Shown here piece by piece: positions 30,510 to 41,944 of a DNA stretch of 64,000 bases (the first letter of the stretch is position 1; each line of letters opens with the position of its first letter). The DNA is from Nosema muscidifuracis (taxonomy: Eukaryota; Microsporidia; Nosematidae), in NCBI GenBank assembly GCA_028335825.1, contig JAIOKI010000006.1, forward strand, positions 496,001 to 560,000, read 5' to 3'. The notes below the pieces were generated by a model, which was given only the letters and a program-made list of their open reading frames with translations, searched no databases and was not told the origin of the DNA. Made by a program: the position numbers and the translations under genes.

Positions 30510-31947
30510 AATATTTTGGATTATTTATAGTTTAATTAAAATCCACCAATTAGATTGTTTAATCAATCAAGATATAACAGATTAGAAAAAAATAATAATA
30601 AAAAAATAAACACAAAGGAATTTAAATAATCGTTATTTTTTTAATGTAATAACTAGAAAAGACAAAACAACTGTTTTATAATACTTTGTGTTTTGTGATA
30701 TCATATTATCAAAAAGAAACTCATAAATCAGTCAATATGAAAACAAAATAGTAGCTACTAAATTTGTCCAAAAAAGATATTTGAGTTATAATTAACAATT
30801 AAATGCATAATGTAAACATCTTTTATTGAATTATACTTTTTTTATGAAGAACTATTGATTTAATTTAATAATTTTTTAACATTTAATGTCTTATTAAAGA
30901 TGATTCATCTAGAAATAATTTTTTTAAAAATAACAGAGAAAATTGTAACTAATATAATAATTACAACAATTAACTATCTTATTAATAAAATATATTTTGT
31001 TGACTATAAACAAAAATTTCAGCATGAAAAATCAGATTTAAGTTAAGTAGTTATAGTACTAGTAATAATTTTCTTACTTGTCTAGTTTCTAAGCATTATC
31101 AAAATATTAATTAAAACAATAAAAGCTTTACATAGTTTCATTTATCTGTTTCTATGTCAAAAGATGATCTTCGTACATTTTTTGATATTAAAAATTTAAA
31201 GGCACATTATGATCTACAATTACTTATAATAAAGTTTTATTATAATATTTGAATTATAAAAGAGATGTTGATATTTTTTAAAAATATAAGAATTTGATAA
31301 TTAAATTAAAAACAAGAGATTTTGCTAAAATTAATAATAAAAGATTTTAATATTTGAAAAATCAACTTACAAGAAAGTCTTCAGATGTATCTCAATGATT
31401 ATATTCTCTTGTCATTATTCAACTCCTTAATTAATATAGATTTTTAATTAATTACATCTCAATAAATATATTATTAAATATTTATAAAATGATATATTTT
31501 AATTTAATTTGAGTTATTTTGAAAATAATTTTTTAATTATTTATAGATCTATTTTCAATTACATTACTTAAAATTTAATTTAAGAATTAAGTTTATCAAT
31601 AAGTTATTCAAATCAAAAGAATTTATAATTTATTATCTTTTTAGAATTTGTTGTGATTATCAAAATTTATTTAGTTTTTTAATCATTTCTAAAATTTACA
31701 TTCCTTAATTCAAAGTAAATTTTTTTATTTTATTATATAATTAATCCTTATTAGAATATTCATCAAGATATGGTTTATTAGATTTAATCTAAAAATGGCA
31801 TTTTCAAATATTATGTTCTGTAATTAGAATATTCATCAAGATACGATTTATTAGATTTAATCTAAAAATGGCATTTTCAAATATTATGTTCAGTTAGAAT
31901 AAATTAAGAGATTTTTATAAAAATTTGTTTTTACTTTTTATGCACCC
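30510..31947. other. 1.4-kb gene-free divergent region
   Basis: AT-rich spacer between divergent genes, slightly richer around 30700-31400 but with no product. The 73-bp duplication at 31751-31894 and the CCC at 31945-31947 belong to the next gene's upstream region. Confidence 0.45.
31751..31894. repeat. 73-bp tandem duplication upstream of a start
   Basis: ttagaatattcatcaagata starts at 31751 and 31824. Each copy contains atggcattttcaaatattat. The right copy ends about 53 bases before the ATG at 31948, so any promoter element inside it is duplicated. Confidence 0.85.
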
Positions 31948-32601
31948 ATGGATTTTTATTTAAATAATCTGCATAATTTTATAAACACTTTCAGAAATAA
32001 TTTACATAACGAATATAACAAAAATGAGATACTTTCTAATAAAATATCAAGATATAAGAAAATATATGATGAAAATTGTATTAAGAAGATATTAGTACAT
32101 ACTGATAAGTTTATCTTACAAGGGATAGATAACATGTATAATACCTATATTAAAAAGAATTATGAAAAAAAGTTATTAAATACGAATAACAAAATAGAAT
32201 TAGCAATTAAAAATTTCCCTTCAGGTAATATATATAAAAAATATAACTCAAAAGATCTTACTCCTTATAAAAATACAATCAAAAATAGAATTAAGTCATT
32301 GTATTACAGATTTAAGGATTGGTTCTTGAGTAAAGATAAGTTTTTTATAGAAAATAATTTAATTAAAGATTTAAATAATCTTAAAAATTATACTGAAGAA
32401 GGATTAGCTGATTATAATTTAATAAATGGTATACAAAATATTGTAGATATCAGAAGAATAGAAAATCCTAAAGATCTATTTTTTGAATTTGAAATGACAT
32501 TATTAGATAACGAAAAGATTAGAAATAAAATGTGCAAGATAAGAACAGAAAAGACTGATGGGATAATTAAAATTGATGAAATAAATTGTTTAGACTTATA
32601 G
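31948..32601 (+). CDS. Hypothetical basic protein, unknown family
   Basis: 217 residues. CCC directly abuts the ATG (TGCACCCATG), strong support for a real gene. No signal peptide. The first ~110 residues are Lys/Asn-rich and helical. The C-terminal part (about 165-215: IQNIVDIRRIENPKDLFFEFEM, then KMCKIRTEKTDGIIKIDEI) looks like a small alpha+beta fold. The overall shape, a basic helical N-terminus and a small sheet-containing C-terminal domain, would fit a mitosomal import or assembly factor, but there is no specific match and I do not assign one. Convergent with eL31, 73 bases away. Confidence 0.62.
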   Translation: MDFYLNNLHNFINTFRNNLHNEYNKNEILSNKISRYKKIYDENCIKKILVHTDKFILQGIDNMYNTYIKKNYEKKLLNTNNKIELAIKNFPSGNIYKKYNSKDLTPYKNTIKNRIKSLYYRFKDWFLSKDKFFIENNLIKDLNNLKNYTEEGLADYNLINGIQNIVDIRRIENPKDLFFEFEMTLLDNEKIRNKMCKIRTEKTDGIIKIDEINCLDL

Positions 32602-32674
32602 AATAATCTAAATAGAAGATACTTAATTAAAAACAATAAATTTGTAGATTCACGAACAAACTTCATTAAATAAT

Positions 32675-33010
32675 TTATTCTTTAACTATTTCAGTCTTAA
32701 GTCCCTTAAAATTTCCTACTATCACATGAGAACACTTAATAACATTCAATTCAGCATTATCTCTATCAGGGATTCTCTCTACTTTGATTCTTACTCTTCT
32801 TGGTACTTTAGCAAGACCTTTACTAAAAATAAATTTATTTAAATCTTTTTGAATAGTAATCTTCTCATCAGTCTTTAACATCTTCTTAAGATGAGTTCTG
32901 AATTTCTTTACAGCTATACTAGCCTTTTTAGTCCAGTTGCATCCTCTTGTTATCTTACCAAGATTTACAGTAAGCTCCATCTGTTTGTTATTTTCCAAAG
33001 CTGTTTTCAT
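32675..33010 (-). CDS. RPL31: 60S ribosomal protein eL31
   Basis: 111 residues, normal for eL31, which lies near the polypeptide exit tunnel of the large subunit. Seen: [26 protein letters not shown] (conserved E.TINL.K...G..FKKRAP.A.KEI), a basic helix, [23 protein letters not shown] (conserved LNK..W..GI..VP.R.R.R..R), and the C-terminal [12 protein letters not shown] (conserved V.NFKGLQT..V). CCC at 33017-33019 (plus-strand GGG) lies six bases before the ATG, within TTACCC. Confidence 0.95.
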   Translation of the reverse strand: MKTALENNKQMELTVNLGKITRGCNWTKKASIAVKKFRTHLKKMLKTDEKITIQKDLNKFIFSKGLAKVPRRVRIKVERIPDRDNAELNVIKCSHVIVGNFKGLKTEIVKE

Positions 33011-33061
33011 TTTAGAGGGTAAAAAATTTAAAAAGATTTAAAAAATTAGAAGGGATAAGAA

Positions 33062-33475
33062 ATTAATAAAGAGTACAATATAACAGATAAATCTAAAAAG
33101 ATTAAAACAATTTAGAGGAAATCAATAAAGAGTACAATATAATAGATAGACTTACAAATATTTACTTATATCAGATTTAAGACTGATAAATTAATAAAGA
33201 GTACAATATAATAGATAGACTTACAAATATTTACATATATCAGATTTAAGACTGATAGATTAATAAAGAGTACAATATAATAGATAGACTTACAAATATT
33301 TACTTATATCAGATTTAAGACTGATAAATTAATAAAGAGTACAATATAATAGATAGACTTACAAATATTTACTTATATCAGATTTAAGACTGATAAATTA
33401 ATAAAGAGTACAATATAATAGATAGACTTACAAATATTTACTTATATCAGATTTAAGACTGATAAATTCTTCTTT
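33062..33475. repeat. 69-bp tandem array, about five copies, entering a gene's 3' end
   Basis: tcagatttaagactgata starts at 33171, 33240, 33309, 33378 and 33447 (period 69 = 23 codons). The rightmost copy overlaps the last codons and the stop (33428-33430) of the small minus-strand gene. A more degenerate unit begins near 33062. Confidence 0.92.
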
Positions 33476-33628
33476 TAATTTATTATACTCATCATCCATT
33501 TGACTAGAATCTATAACTAATTCCATCTTATCCATAATTCTATACATTATTTCAAATATTTCTTTACGTTTATAACTGTTATTCATAATCTTAGCTAATA
33601 TTTTGGTAATTTCAAATTTATAATCCAT
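33428..33628 (-). CDS. Small helical protein
   Basis: 66 residues, short but probably real. TTTTCCCCTCTC (plus-strand GGGG at 33640-33643) precedes the ATG at 33628 by 11 bases. The sequence is one or two amphipathic helices (ITKILAKIMNNSYKRKEIFEI, then YNKLKEEFISLKSDI). The final codons and the stop come from the rightmost unit of a 69-bp tandem array, so the length of the tail may depend on repeat history. No family recognised. Confidence 0.55.
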   Translation of the reverse strand: MDYKFEITKILAKIMNNSYKRKEIFEIMYRIMDKMELVIDSSQMDDEYNKLKEEFISLKSDISKYL

Positions 33629-34133
33629 AATTTAAGAGAGGGGAAAACTTACAAAAATTTATTATTTTAAATTGATTTTGTATCAATTATTTTATAAAGA
33701 TTTATTATTTCTAATAGGTTTTGTACTAATTTCTTATAAAGAAGATCATTATTTTAATTTAAGATACAAGACTCTTTTATAGTTAGATATTTTGCAAATA
33801 AAACATTTTTATAAAAAAATTAAATTAAAGAATATTTTTTTACAAATTAGATGGAAATTAATGTTTATTTACTAAATTTAATGTTTAAATTTATATTTGA
33901 GTTAAACCAATCTTTAATGAGTAAATTAAGAAATCAACAAACTTATAAATAAATTTAATATTTTTTTTTACAAATTAGATGGAAATTAATGTTTATTTAC
34001 TAAATTTAATGTTTAAATTTATATTTGAGTTAAAACAATCTTTAATGAGTAAATTAAGAAATCAACAAACTTATAAATAAATTTAATATTTTTTTATTTA
34101 TATATTAGTTACTCTTTCATTTTCATGATAAAA
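33629..34133. other. Intergenic, largely a 128-bp duplication
   Basis: The right half is two 128-bp copies; the left half is AT spacer without a gene. Confidence 0.6.
33831..34090. repeat. 128-bp tandem duplication just downstream of a gene
   Basis: tacaaattagatggaaatta starts at 33841 and 33969. The copies agree up to taaataaatttaatatttt, with few differences (for example gttaaacc against gttaaaac). The right copy ends about 45 bases beyond the stop of the gene at 34134. Confidence 0.88.
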
Positions 34134-34844
34134 TCAATCATCTTTTACAATAAAATAATCCTTAAGAAAACTAATCACTATTAAATATGAAAATTCGAGA
34201 TCTAAAAATTCATTACTAAGTCTATTAAATAGCATCTCCTTTTCAGTATTTGACAAATCTTTAATAAGTAGTCTCATCCAGTATATTATCTTTTCAAATA
34301 TTTCAATTTCATTTTTATCAAGTTTTTTCTTAGCAAATAAATATTTCAAATCAATGACGTATTCTTTAAGAATACTTATAACTTTTATCTCCATAGAGTA
34401 CATCTTATCATATGGTGAATGATATTTCCTAGTATGACTGCACTTAACATTAGCATCACATCCCATTTTGCAAATATCAAGAGAATATTTTTCTGAAAGT
34501 TCAGAAAGATTATCGTAAGTAGTTTCTCTATTTTTCTTAGAATAATAATCTAACTTAATAATATGATCAGACATTCGACTTTCTCCCATAAAATTGAATA
34601 ACATCGTTTTCTTAAACCCCGATTTATTTATTTTATTTTTGCAATAACTCATTAAATTAAAATTCTCATGGCTATTATTTTGTAGATTACTCGATTCTGT
34701 TGTAAACATATTTTTATTTCCCAAAATATTTTGTGAACATTTGGATGAATCTGAAAATTTATTGAGATTTGATTTATGCAAAGTATCATTTTTATTCTCG
34801 TTATTATTCGTTATATTATTTTCAAGAGATTGTTCATTTATCAT
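34134..34844 (-). CDS. Hypothetical protein, Asn/Ser-rich N-terminus and helical C-terminus
   Basis: 236 residues from the ATG at 34844. The first ~90 residues are Asn/Ser/Lys-rich and probably disordered. A segment with Cys and His (CKMGCDANVKCSHTRKYH, about 125-142) could bind zinc. The last 90 residues are helical (IKVISILKEYVIDLKYLFAKK, NEIEIFEKIIYWMRLLIKDL). No signal peptide. An upstream in-frame ATG at 34862 is possible, but the motif TTACCCTATCT lies between the two and directly before 34844. Function unknown. Confidence 0.65.
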   Translation of the reverse strand: MINEQSLENNITNNNENKNDTLHKSNLNKFSDSSKCSQNILGNKNMFTTESSNLQNNSHENFNLMSYCKNKINKSGFKKTMLFNFMGESRMSDHIIKLDYYSKKNRETTYDNLSELSEKYSLDICKMGCDANVKCSHTRKYHSPYDKMYSMEIKVISILKEYVIDLKYLFAKKKLDKNEIEIFEKIIYWMRLLIKDLSNTEKEMLFNRLSNEFLDLEFSYLIVISFLKDYFIVKDD

Positions 34845-34849
34845 AGATA

Positions 34850-34852
34850 GGG
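34850..34852 (-). promoter_or_regulatory. CCC start motif that decides the start at 34844
   Basis: The coding strand reads CTTACCCTATCTATG. Using the upstream ATG at 34862 would place the motif inside the coding frame, so the downstream ATG is preferred. Confidence 0.55.
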
Positions 34853-35199
34853 TAAGTCTCATGTTTTTATATTAAATAGTTGTATAAACATTTTCAAATC
34901 TCTCTTAATTTTTTGTTTGTCTTATTCATTAATTATAAGTACTTAGAAGATAGACTATTTCTAATATTCTGATATAAAGTCATATCCGGGATGTAATCTA
35001 TTTACATGTATATACGTATTTAAATTAAGAATTTAGTTGGAATTATACATCAAATAAATATCTATAAACGATATATATTAACCTGATATGCATTAGTAAT
35101 TATATTAATATAAGATAATATTAATAGTTATTTAAAAATGATTTATTAGATATATATTAATTAAAATATGTTCTTTTAATATTATAAATATAAATTAAA

Positions 35200-35520
35200 A
35201 AGTTTTAATAACTAAGATTTTTAAATTTGATAGTTTGTTAAGATTTTTAAATATGATAGTTTATTAAGATATTTAGTTAAGATTTTTATATAAGATATTT
35301 AGTTAAGATATTTAAATATGATAATTTATTAAGATTTCTAAATAAGATATTTAGTTAAGATTTTTAAATATGATAGTTTATTAAGATATTTAGTTAAGAT
35401 TTTTATATAAGATTTTTAGTTAAGATATTTAAATATGGTAATTTATTAAGATTTCTAAATATGATATTTAGTTAAGATTTTTATATAAGATATTTATTTA
35501 TATTAATTATTTATAATATA
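35200..35520. repeat. Degenerate AT minisatellite
   Basis: Imperfect units alternating gatagtttattaagat, atttagttaagatttt and tatataagatattta recur about six to eight times. Confidence 0.65.
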
Positions 35521-37412
35521 AAATGAAGATAATTTAATTAATTGATATATAGATACTGTTATTGATAAATTAATATACAAATAATTATCAAATCTATATT
35601 GATTTAAATTAAAATTATTATATCTTTATGGGCTAATGTAAAAACTATATAATTTATCTTTATTGATTAAGATGCAATAATTACTTAATATTTATCTATT
35701 AATATAAAGTTCTAATAAATTAAAGAACTCAAAAATAAATCATTCAGAATAATTTATATTAAAATATTTTTTTCTGTCAAATTTTAATATATGTTTAATA
35801 CATCAAGTAATTTTATTTTTTAAAGATGTTTAGCTTTCTTTACTCAAAATATTATTAATTTATTTTATAAATGAAATAATTTAAAGTATTCAGGGTAACT
35901 AATTCTACAAATGATCTTTAAAAAAATACACGTAATTTAGAATTTTTTGAGAATGATAATTATTATTTTCTTCTTGATATATTTGACATATAATTTATAT
36001 CGGGGTAATTATAAATTAATTTAAATACAAAATTTGAAAACTTGAATTTATTTTTGATCTGTACATAGTCATAAAATGAAATTAAATTTTTATTATTAAA
36101 CAAACAAATAAAAATTCCTCAATAAGTAAATTGATGAAGATTTATTAATTGTTTTACTAGAAAAAATACCAAATAGGAAATTTTAAAAATAATTCATTTA
36201 ATCTTTTAAAAAATGTATTATAAAAAAGAAAGTATCAGATCAGTTTAATATTATTTAAAAGCAGTTTTATCATTTGATTATTGTGACTTCTCAAAAAAGA
36301 AATAATATTAGAGGAAGGTTGAAGAAAAATACAATTTAAGTTTAGACTAGAAGAGCACAAATATGACACGAGTACTTTAATAAGTGTTGAGGAACCAATT
36401 CTTATATATAAAAAATTAGTAGAGATTATATATCTAATTATATTTATCATTTTTTTGTTTAGACTATCAGTAATATTATTATAAATATTTCTTCATTGTT
36501 TCCTTCTCATATTGCTACTAAATAGAATCAATTATCCTTTTTTAAAATATTAAAGATTTATTCTCCTTTTAAGTTCGGATGCTAGTAATATTAGATTATA
36601 GTTTGCAGATCAAAGATTAAAAATGCCATTTGTAATTCTAAACTGGAAAATCATTTATATAATAAATTATTTGATTGAGATTCAACATACATGTTCTGAA
36701 AAAATAACTATAACTTGAAATTTAATATCATATCTTAAATCCATAGATGGTTAGTAAAATATATTTTATCATACTTAAAATAGCGCTATTAATGATTAAT
36801 ATATTTTTCCGTAGTATTTTAAATATAAAATATCATACACTCACCTTATTCTTAAAAGCTATCAGTCTTATATAAAATATAATGAAGGTTTAGAATTATA
36901 AAATCTCAAAGTCGGTTTAACGATACTTGAAGTAAAATTCTTTTCAGTTTAGGGGTAAATTTTAAATAAAAATTAATTAGTTTGTTATAAGAAAATCATA
37001 CATAATAGAAATCTCACACTTCATTAATAGTGTATAGTTTATAATATTAATGGAGTCCATATTAAAAATTTCTTCATTAAATATGACTGAGTATTATCTC
37101 AGCAGAATCATTATAATGAGTGAATGAAATAAGTAGAAGTTAGAGATAGTTTCAATTACTATATTAAAATCTGTTATAAATTAGTTAACTATTCATTTTG
37201 AACATAACATCAAGTTCATATTAATTACCTAATCAGAATTTACTACGGATCGATTTTATATTTCATAAGTGTCCAAACTATTCTCCATAGATTTTAATTA
37301 TAACAGATAAGGTGCTTCTATTGATATTTTATAACAAATGATCATCAAGGAACAAAATTAAAACATAATAAGATTTAATTTAGGTACAATTCGTATTAAT
37401 TAGTACCCGATT

Positions 37413-37580
37413 CTTCCACTCGTTGTTTCTAAGTACTATCTTATGTCAAGGTTTGTTAGATCATTCATCTCATTAACTTCTTGTACCACGCAATCTTCCA
37501 CTCGTTTTTTTCTAAGTACTATCTTATGTAAGTTTTGTGAGATCCTTCATCCCATTAATTTCTTGTACAACGCAATCTTT
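37413..37580. repeat. About 82-bp imperfect direct duplication inside the decayed region
   Basis: cttccactcgtt, then ctaagtactatcttatgt and cttgtac.acgcaatctt, occur at 37413-37495 and again at 37494-37580 with several differences. Confidence 0.8.
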
Positions 37581-38050
37581 TTTGTCAATAATTCCGCGCA
37601 GGCTTTGTAGTCCCATTTTAGCATTCTAAATTGAACATAAGTTTCAATCTTATACTCAGTTCTATAAATTCGGTGGAAAGTACTTTTTATACCATCACAA
37701 TGAAGTAATTTCGCTTTTTACTTATTCATAAAAATCTAATGATTATCTAACAATTCATACTTGTGCCTTTTCTCGACTTCCTCTATCATAAGATTTCCAA
37801 AGCTGTTATTCTTACTTCAGCAATTAGCCCCTATTTTTTTCTCTTATTTACTAATAAAAATCCGATTAATTTGGAAATTATATTTTTTATTTATAATGAA
37901 TCTTCTTCCAATATAACATCAGGAACTGAATTTTAATTCTGTGATACAAAAAGTAACGTTTACAGTTCTATAATCATTTAATAGACGTTTATTCTCGTAT
38001 TACAAATTTTATATTTGATTACATACACTTAGCCTGAGTATTACTTTATG
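37580..38050 (-). mobile_element. Probable DNA-transposon or other element relic, family not determined
   Basis: Richer composition than spacer. A block at about 37610-37660 is shared with 6865-6895 and 43095-43135. The minus strand carries recognisable but broken coding segments. No ends or target duplications were found. Clearly decayed. Confidence 0.35.
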
Positions 38051-40657
38051 AAAGTTTTATCGTTTGTTCATTTATATTTTTAATTTAATATCAAGAACAA
38101 TTTATCTGTCAATTCTCGTAGATTATTAGATTTTGTATGTGTCTATATTATGATAAAAAGCTCATGGGAATATTTTGAGATGCAATTTATAAAAAAAATA
38201 TCCTACGTCATTTGTTATTTTTAGCTTTCACGTTCCAATTTAATATAAATGAATTTACTATGTTTTAAGCCTTGATTAAGATAGAAATTACTAGATAACA
38301 CAATTAAAATAGCATAGTGTGGTATAACATTCGACATGGGCAAGTATTCATTTTTAAATTATTTGAAAAAAACTATTCATTGATTAAAAATTTTATCAAG
38401 AGGGGAGATAAAATCAAGAAAATAAAAAAAAACTCGATCAAGACGAACCGATATGACTATTGTCTACAAGAGATTACTAAACAATTTATATCAGATAATT
38501 ATTATAGAAAAACTATCAAAGTAGAAAACTATCTGTGATCCGGTCGCATATTACATTTAGTCACTTAGATATATCTTTATAAATCAAATCAAGGGTTTCT
38601 CAATTATTTAATAATATTTCATATTTCTTCACTTGAATTTTCAAAAGAAGTTATAGGAGAAATTAATAATAAAAAATGGCTCTGCAAATTTCTATTTTTC
38701 AAATTGTTAGAGAATCGTTTATTTGTACTGGAATAGCCTGTTAGGGGATGATAGAATACCGACAATAAGAATTCTGAGTGTAATAAACTGACGAATATCA
38801 ATAAAAATGATGATATCCCAAATATTGACATCATAAGACATACGAAAATGAACAGTTTAGGTTAGAAAGATAATGTTATTAATGCATCATTATATTATCC
38901 TATTATTTATATTAAAATAAAAAGATAAATAGGCATATTGTGAATCTAGATAAGAATCACGAAGAAAACTAACGGAATAATACAAAAAAGAATCTTTTCA
39001 CATTCTACAATTCTTCGAATAACCTATTGCAAAAATATTTTTTTCGGCTAATTCGTTTTTTTAAAATATTTTATAAAATAAAATTAACATCTTTTGAGAT
39101 ATTTGACATTTAAATAAGAATTATCAGATTTTCATTTATTTTTTTATTTATAAAGTAAGATGTTTTTATATGTCATAAATTGGAGAAAGAATTATTCTGA
39201 TATGTAACAAATGATTATATTTGTAGTATTTAAAGATGATTACTTTAAATTATTTATAAAAGAAGTATCTAATAGAATATCTAAGACACAAAAGTTATGA
39301 TATAATCATTTGTTTTTCTAACAATTATTAATTTGTAATTGAAGTTTGAAATTTTGTTTTAAGAATCTTTATCTAAGTTATTTTCTATTGCTCCTTAATT
39401 TTGATCAAATGATGCGGTTTCATATATCATAGTTCTATTAAATAACATTATTTAATTATCTGTTCTCGAAATATTTTAATTAGGAATGAAGTTATAAAGA
39501 AAAAATTAATGTGCGAAAATTATATTTAGTTGTAAAATTCAAATTCCCATAATATTAATTATATCAACAGATTATTTGAAAAATTTAGAGAAGTTTAATT
39601 AAACAAATTATAGAAACATTCTTATAATCTGAAAATAGTGTGTAACTATTTTATCAATTGAAAATTTAATATGTTGTAAAAAGTATATGGGATTATAAAA
39701 TTAAGTTTTTTGTCATATAATGCTAATCTATGTTAATCTAATAATATCAACGAAAGATTATTTTATTCTAAAAATCGAAACAAGAGACGATTTAATAAAC
39801 ATATATCAATTGAAGTTTTTCAACCCTCATAACGGGATAAAAATTTATTATTTGGGGTTATAGAAAATAAATTATTAATTTTAACTTTATAATAAGGATA
39901 AAATATTGCTAACAAGAAATGATTTTATTTTTTTCAATGCAATGTTATTAAAATAGACAAAAAATCAAACATTTAATTATTTCAAAGTTTTTAAAATATT
40001 AAATAATTAAACTAAACATCATTTCTGATATTATTGTATACTATAAATTAATTTTTTTAGTGATCTCATATATTGAATTATGCAATAGATTAACATATTG
40101 CATAATAAAATTATCACACTGTCTTATTATAACAAAAACATTATATCAAATAAAATTTAATAATCAATATATTTATGAGATTTAAAAAATCAATAATTTA
40201 ATTTCTAAAAAGACATTTAAAAAAAATAAATATAGATGAATATTAAACTTTAATGAAGAACTCTAAGTAGAAATTTTTATTTTTAATTAATTATTAATTC
40301 GATATTCTCTTTAAACGATGCTGTTTAATATTATAAAATGATTCATTGCGTCATAAAAGATTTATTATAAAAATTTTTAATAATATGTTTCACAAACAAC
40401 AAATTGTTTCTAAAGTTTTCTAACGTACAAAAATAATTAATAATTTTTATAATCTTAAGAATTTTTGATTTAACATTATCTAACGAAAAAAGTCATTAAA
40501 CTGTAATATTTTTCTGAATTATTTACTATAAAAATATATAATTTTAGTTCTAAAATATCTTAAATACATTTCTTTGTTGCAATTATATTATAAAAACGTA
40601 TGAACAAAAAAATATTTATTTGTGATTAAAAAATTTTAAAAAAAATAATTTTAATTT

Positions 40658-41944
40658 TTAATGATTTCTGATATAATCCTCTTTCTCATTTTTTATTTCG
40701 ACTTCCGGATCATTTCTTAGTAGTCTGTCATTTTGAGAATTTTTATTTAATTCAACCATTTCAATATTTTGATTTTTTTTCTTTATATCATCTTTTCTTT
40801 TACAACCTATAAAAAAAACAACAACAATTGCAATAACTATTAAAAAAGATGTCAAAATAGTAAAGAACCATAAAGAAGTTTTTCCAATAAGATTTGAATC
40901 TGTTATTAAATTATTAACAGTAGAATAATTATTAGCTGTTGAATTGTCCAAATAAGCTATATTATTATTATAAAAATCATTAAATATTTTTTTCTCTAAA
41001 TATTCAGTATCATTGGATTTAGTAAATTCAATTTCTTTTTCTTCAGTTGAGATATGGTTGATATCTGTTAAATTTTCGTTAATTTTTTTGTTATTTTCAA
41101 TAAATAATTCAAATTCGTTCCTTGAAATTTCTTGAACCTTATCAACAGCTTTTCTAAACTCTTTCATATGTAATTCATTGTCAGTAGGTTCGTCAAAATT
41201 ACGAACTACATTAATTTTATTTGTGTTATTAATACTTTTATTAGTAGAATTTTTATCCTGAAAATGCTTTTTAATTTCTTTTCTAAATTCATTTATAAAA
41301 TCATTAAATGTACGTGGATTGTCAGAATGATTTTTTTTAGGTCTCTCATAATTTAAATTATTTACTTTATCAAATCTTTTCTCACAATTTAATTCCTTTA
41401 TAAATTTACGATCTAGAAAGTGTTTTAATGTTATAGAAGGAGGATTACCTAATTCATGACTTTTAAAAAAAAGAATGTTTTCTCTTATTTTTTGGTTAAT
41501 ATTTTCACTAAATGTTATTTTAGAAGTAATTGGATCATAATTATCAAAGTAAGCACATAAATGAAAAAAATCTACCAAATCATAAATTTCTTTAGCTACA
41601 TTATCGATAAAAGATTCATAAAAACCATATAAATTAGTTACAACTTCACTTTCGGATTCATTGAGTATCTTTAAAACTCTATTGTATACAGATTCCTTGA
41701 TTTTTTCATAATCATGATCAAACATTATTTTATATGATTTACCATCAAATTTATATTTTTCTTCAAACTCAGAGTCTTTAACTATTATATCCAAAATTTT
41801 GTCTACCAATTGTTTAATATATTCTTTGTCATAATTTGATCTTTGAACTTTGTGGTTTCTAATAAAACATCCATCTTCTTCTTCTTCAAAATACTTGTTT
41901 GTACAAGAAATTTTTATTATGCATACTAAAAAAATGAATTTCAT
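40658..41944 (-). CDS. Putative type I membrane protein with long ectodomain
   Basis: 428 residues. Signal peptide MKFIFLVCIIKISCTNK; an ectodomain of about 335 residues, highly charged, helical and Asn-rich with many potential N-glycosylation sites (NST, NYS, NNT); one membrane helix (about 356-382: LWFFTILTSFLIVIAIVVVFF); and a cytosolic tail opening with CKRKDDIKKK and rich in Lys, Asn and Glu. The layout suggests a surface receptor or spore/plasma-membrane protein. CCC at 41946-41948 (plus-strand GGG) is one base from the ATG. Not obviously related to the secreted families nearby. Confidence 0.75.
   Translation of the reverse strand: MKFIFLVCIIKISCTNKYFEEEEDGCFIRNHKVQRSNYDKEYIKQLVDKILDIIVKDSEFEEKYKFDGKSYKIMFDHDYEKIKESVYNRVLKILNESESEVVTNLYGFYESFIDNVAKEIYDLVDFFHLCAYFDNYDPITSKITFSENINQKIRENILFFKSHELGNPPSITLKHFLDRKFIKELNCEKRFDKVNNLNYERPKKNHSDNPRTFNDFINEFRKEIKKHFQDKNSTNKSINNTNKINVVRNFDEPTDNELHMKEFRKAVDKVQEISRNEFELFIENNKKINENLTDINHISTEEKEIEFTKSNDTEYLEKKIFNDFYNNNIAYLDNSTANNYSTVNNLITDSNLIGKTSLWFFTILTSFLIVIAIVVVFFIGCKRKDDIKKKNQNIEMVELNKNSQNDRLLRNDPEVEIKNEKEDYIRNH

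Larger units (their letters stand above)
34845..40657. other. 5.8-kb gene-poor region with decayed mobile-element sequence
   Basis: About 35200-35520 is a degenerate repeat of tttttaaatatgata and gatatttagttaag words. From about 36060 to 39050 the composition is noticeably less AT-rich than spacer, with fragments of former frames on the minus strand, including the block near 37640 shared with 6880 and 43110. Short open frames at 36235-36450, 38317-38538 and 38619-38834 lack start motifs; the last begins with a leader-like MMSIFGISSFLLIFVSLLHS but I do not accept it. From 39050 to 40650 there is only AT-rich spacer. Confidence 0.45.

Noticed and set aside
36235-36450. Minus-strand 71-codon frame
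   Set aside because: No start motif, no conserved pattern, in a decayed region.
36560-36620. Possible tRNA-like segment (agttcggatgctag)
   Set aside because: I could not fold an acceptor stem or find a T-loop. No tRNA was found in the window by eye.
38317-38538. Plus-strand 73-codon frame
   Set aside because: Begins at GTG, no start motif, in a decayed region; probably chance.
38619-38834. Minus-strand 71-codon frame with a leader-like N-terminus
   Set aside because: The leader is suggestive, but there is no CCC motif, the region is decayed and the body has no pattern. It would need transcript support.
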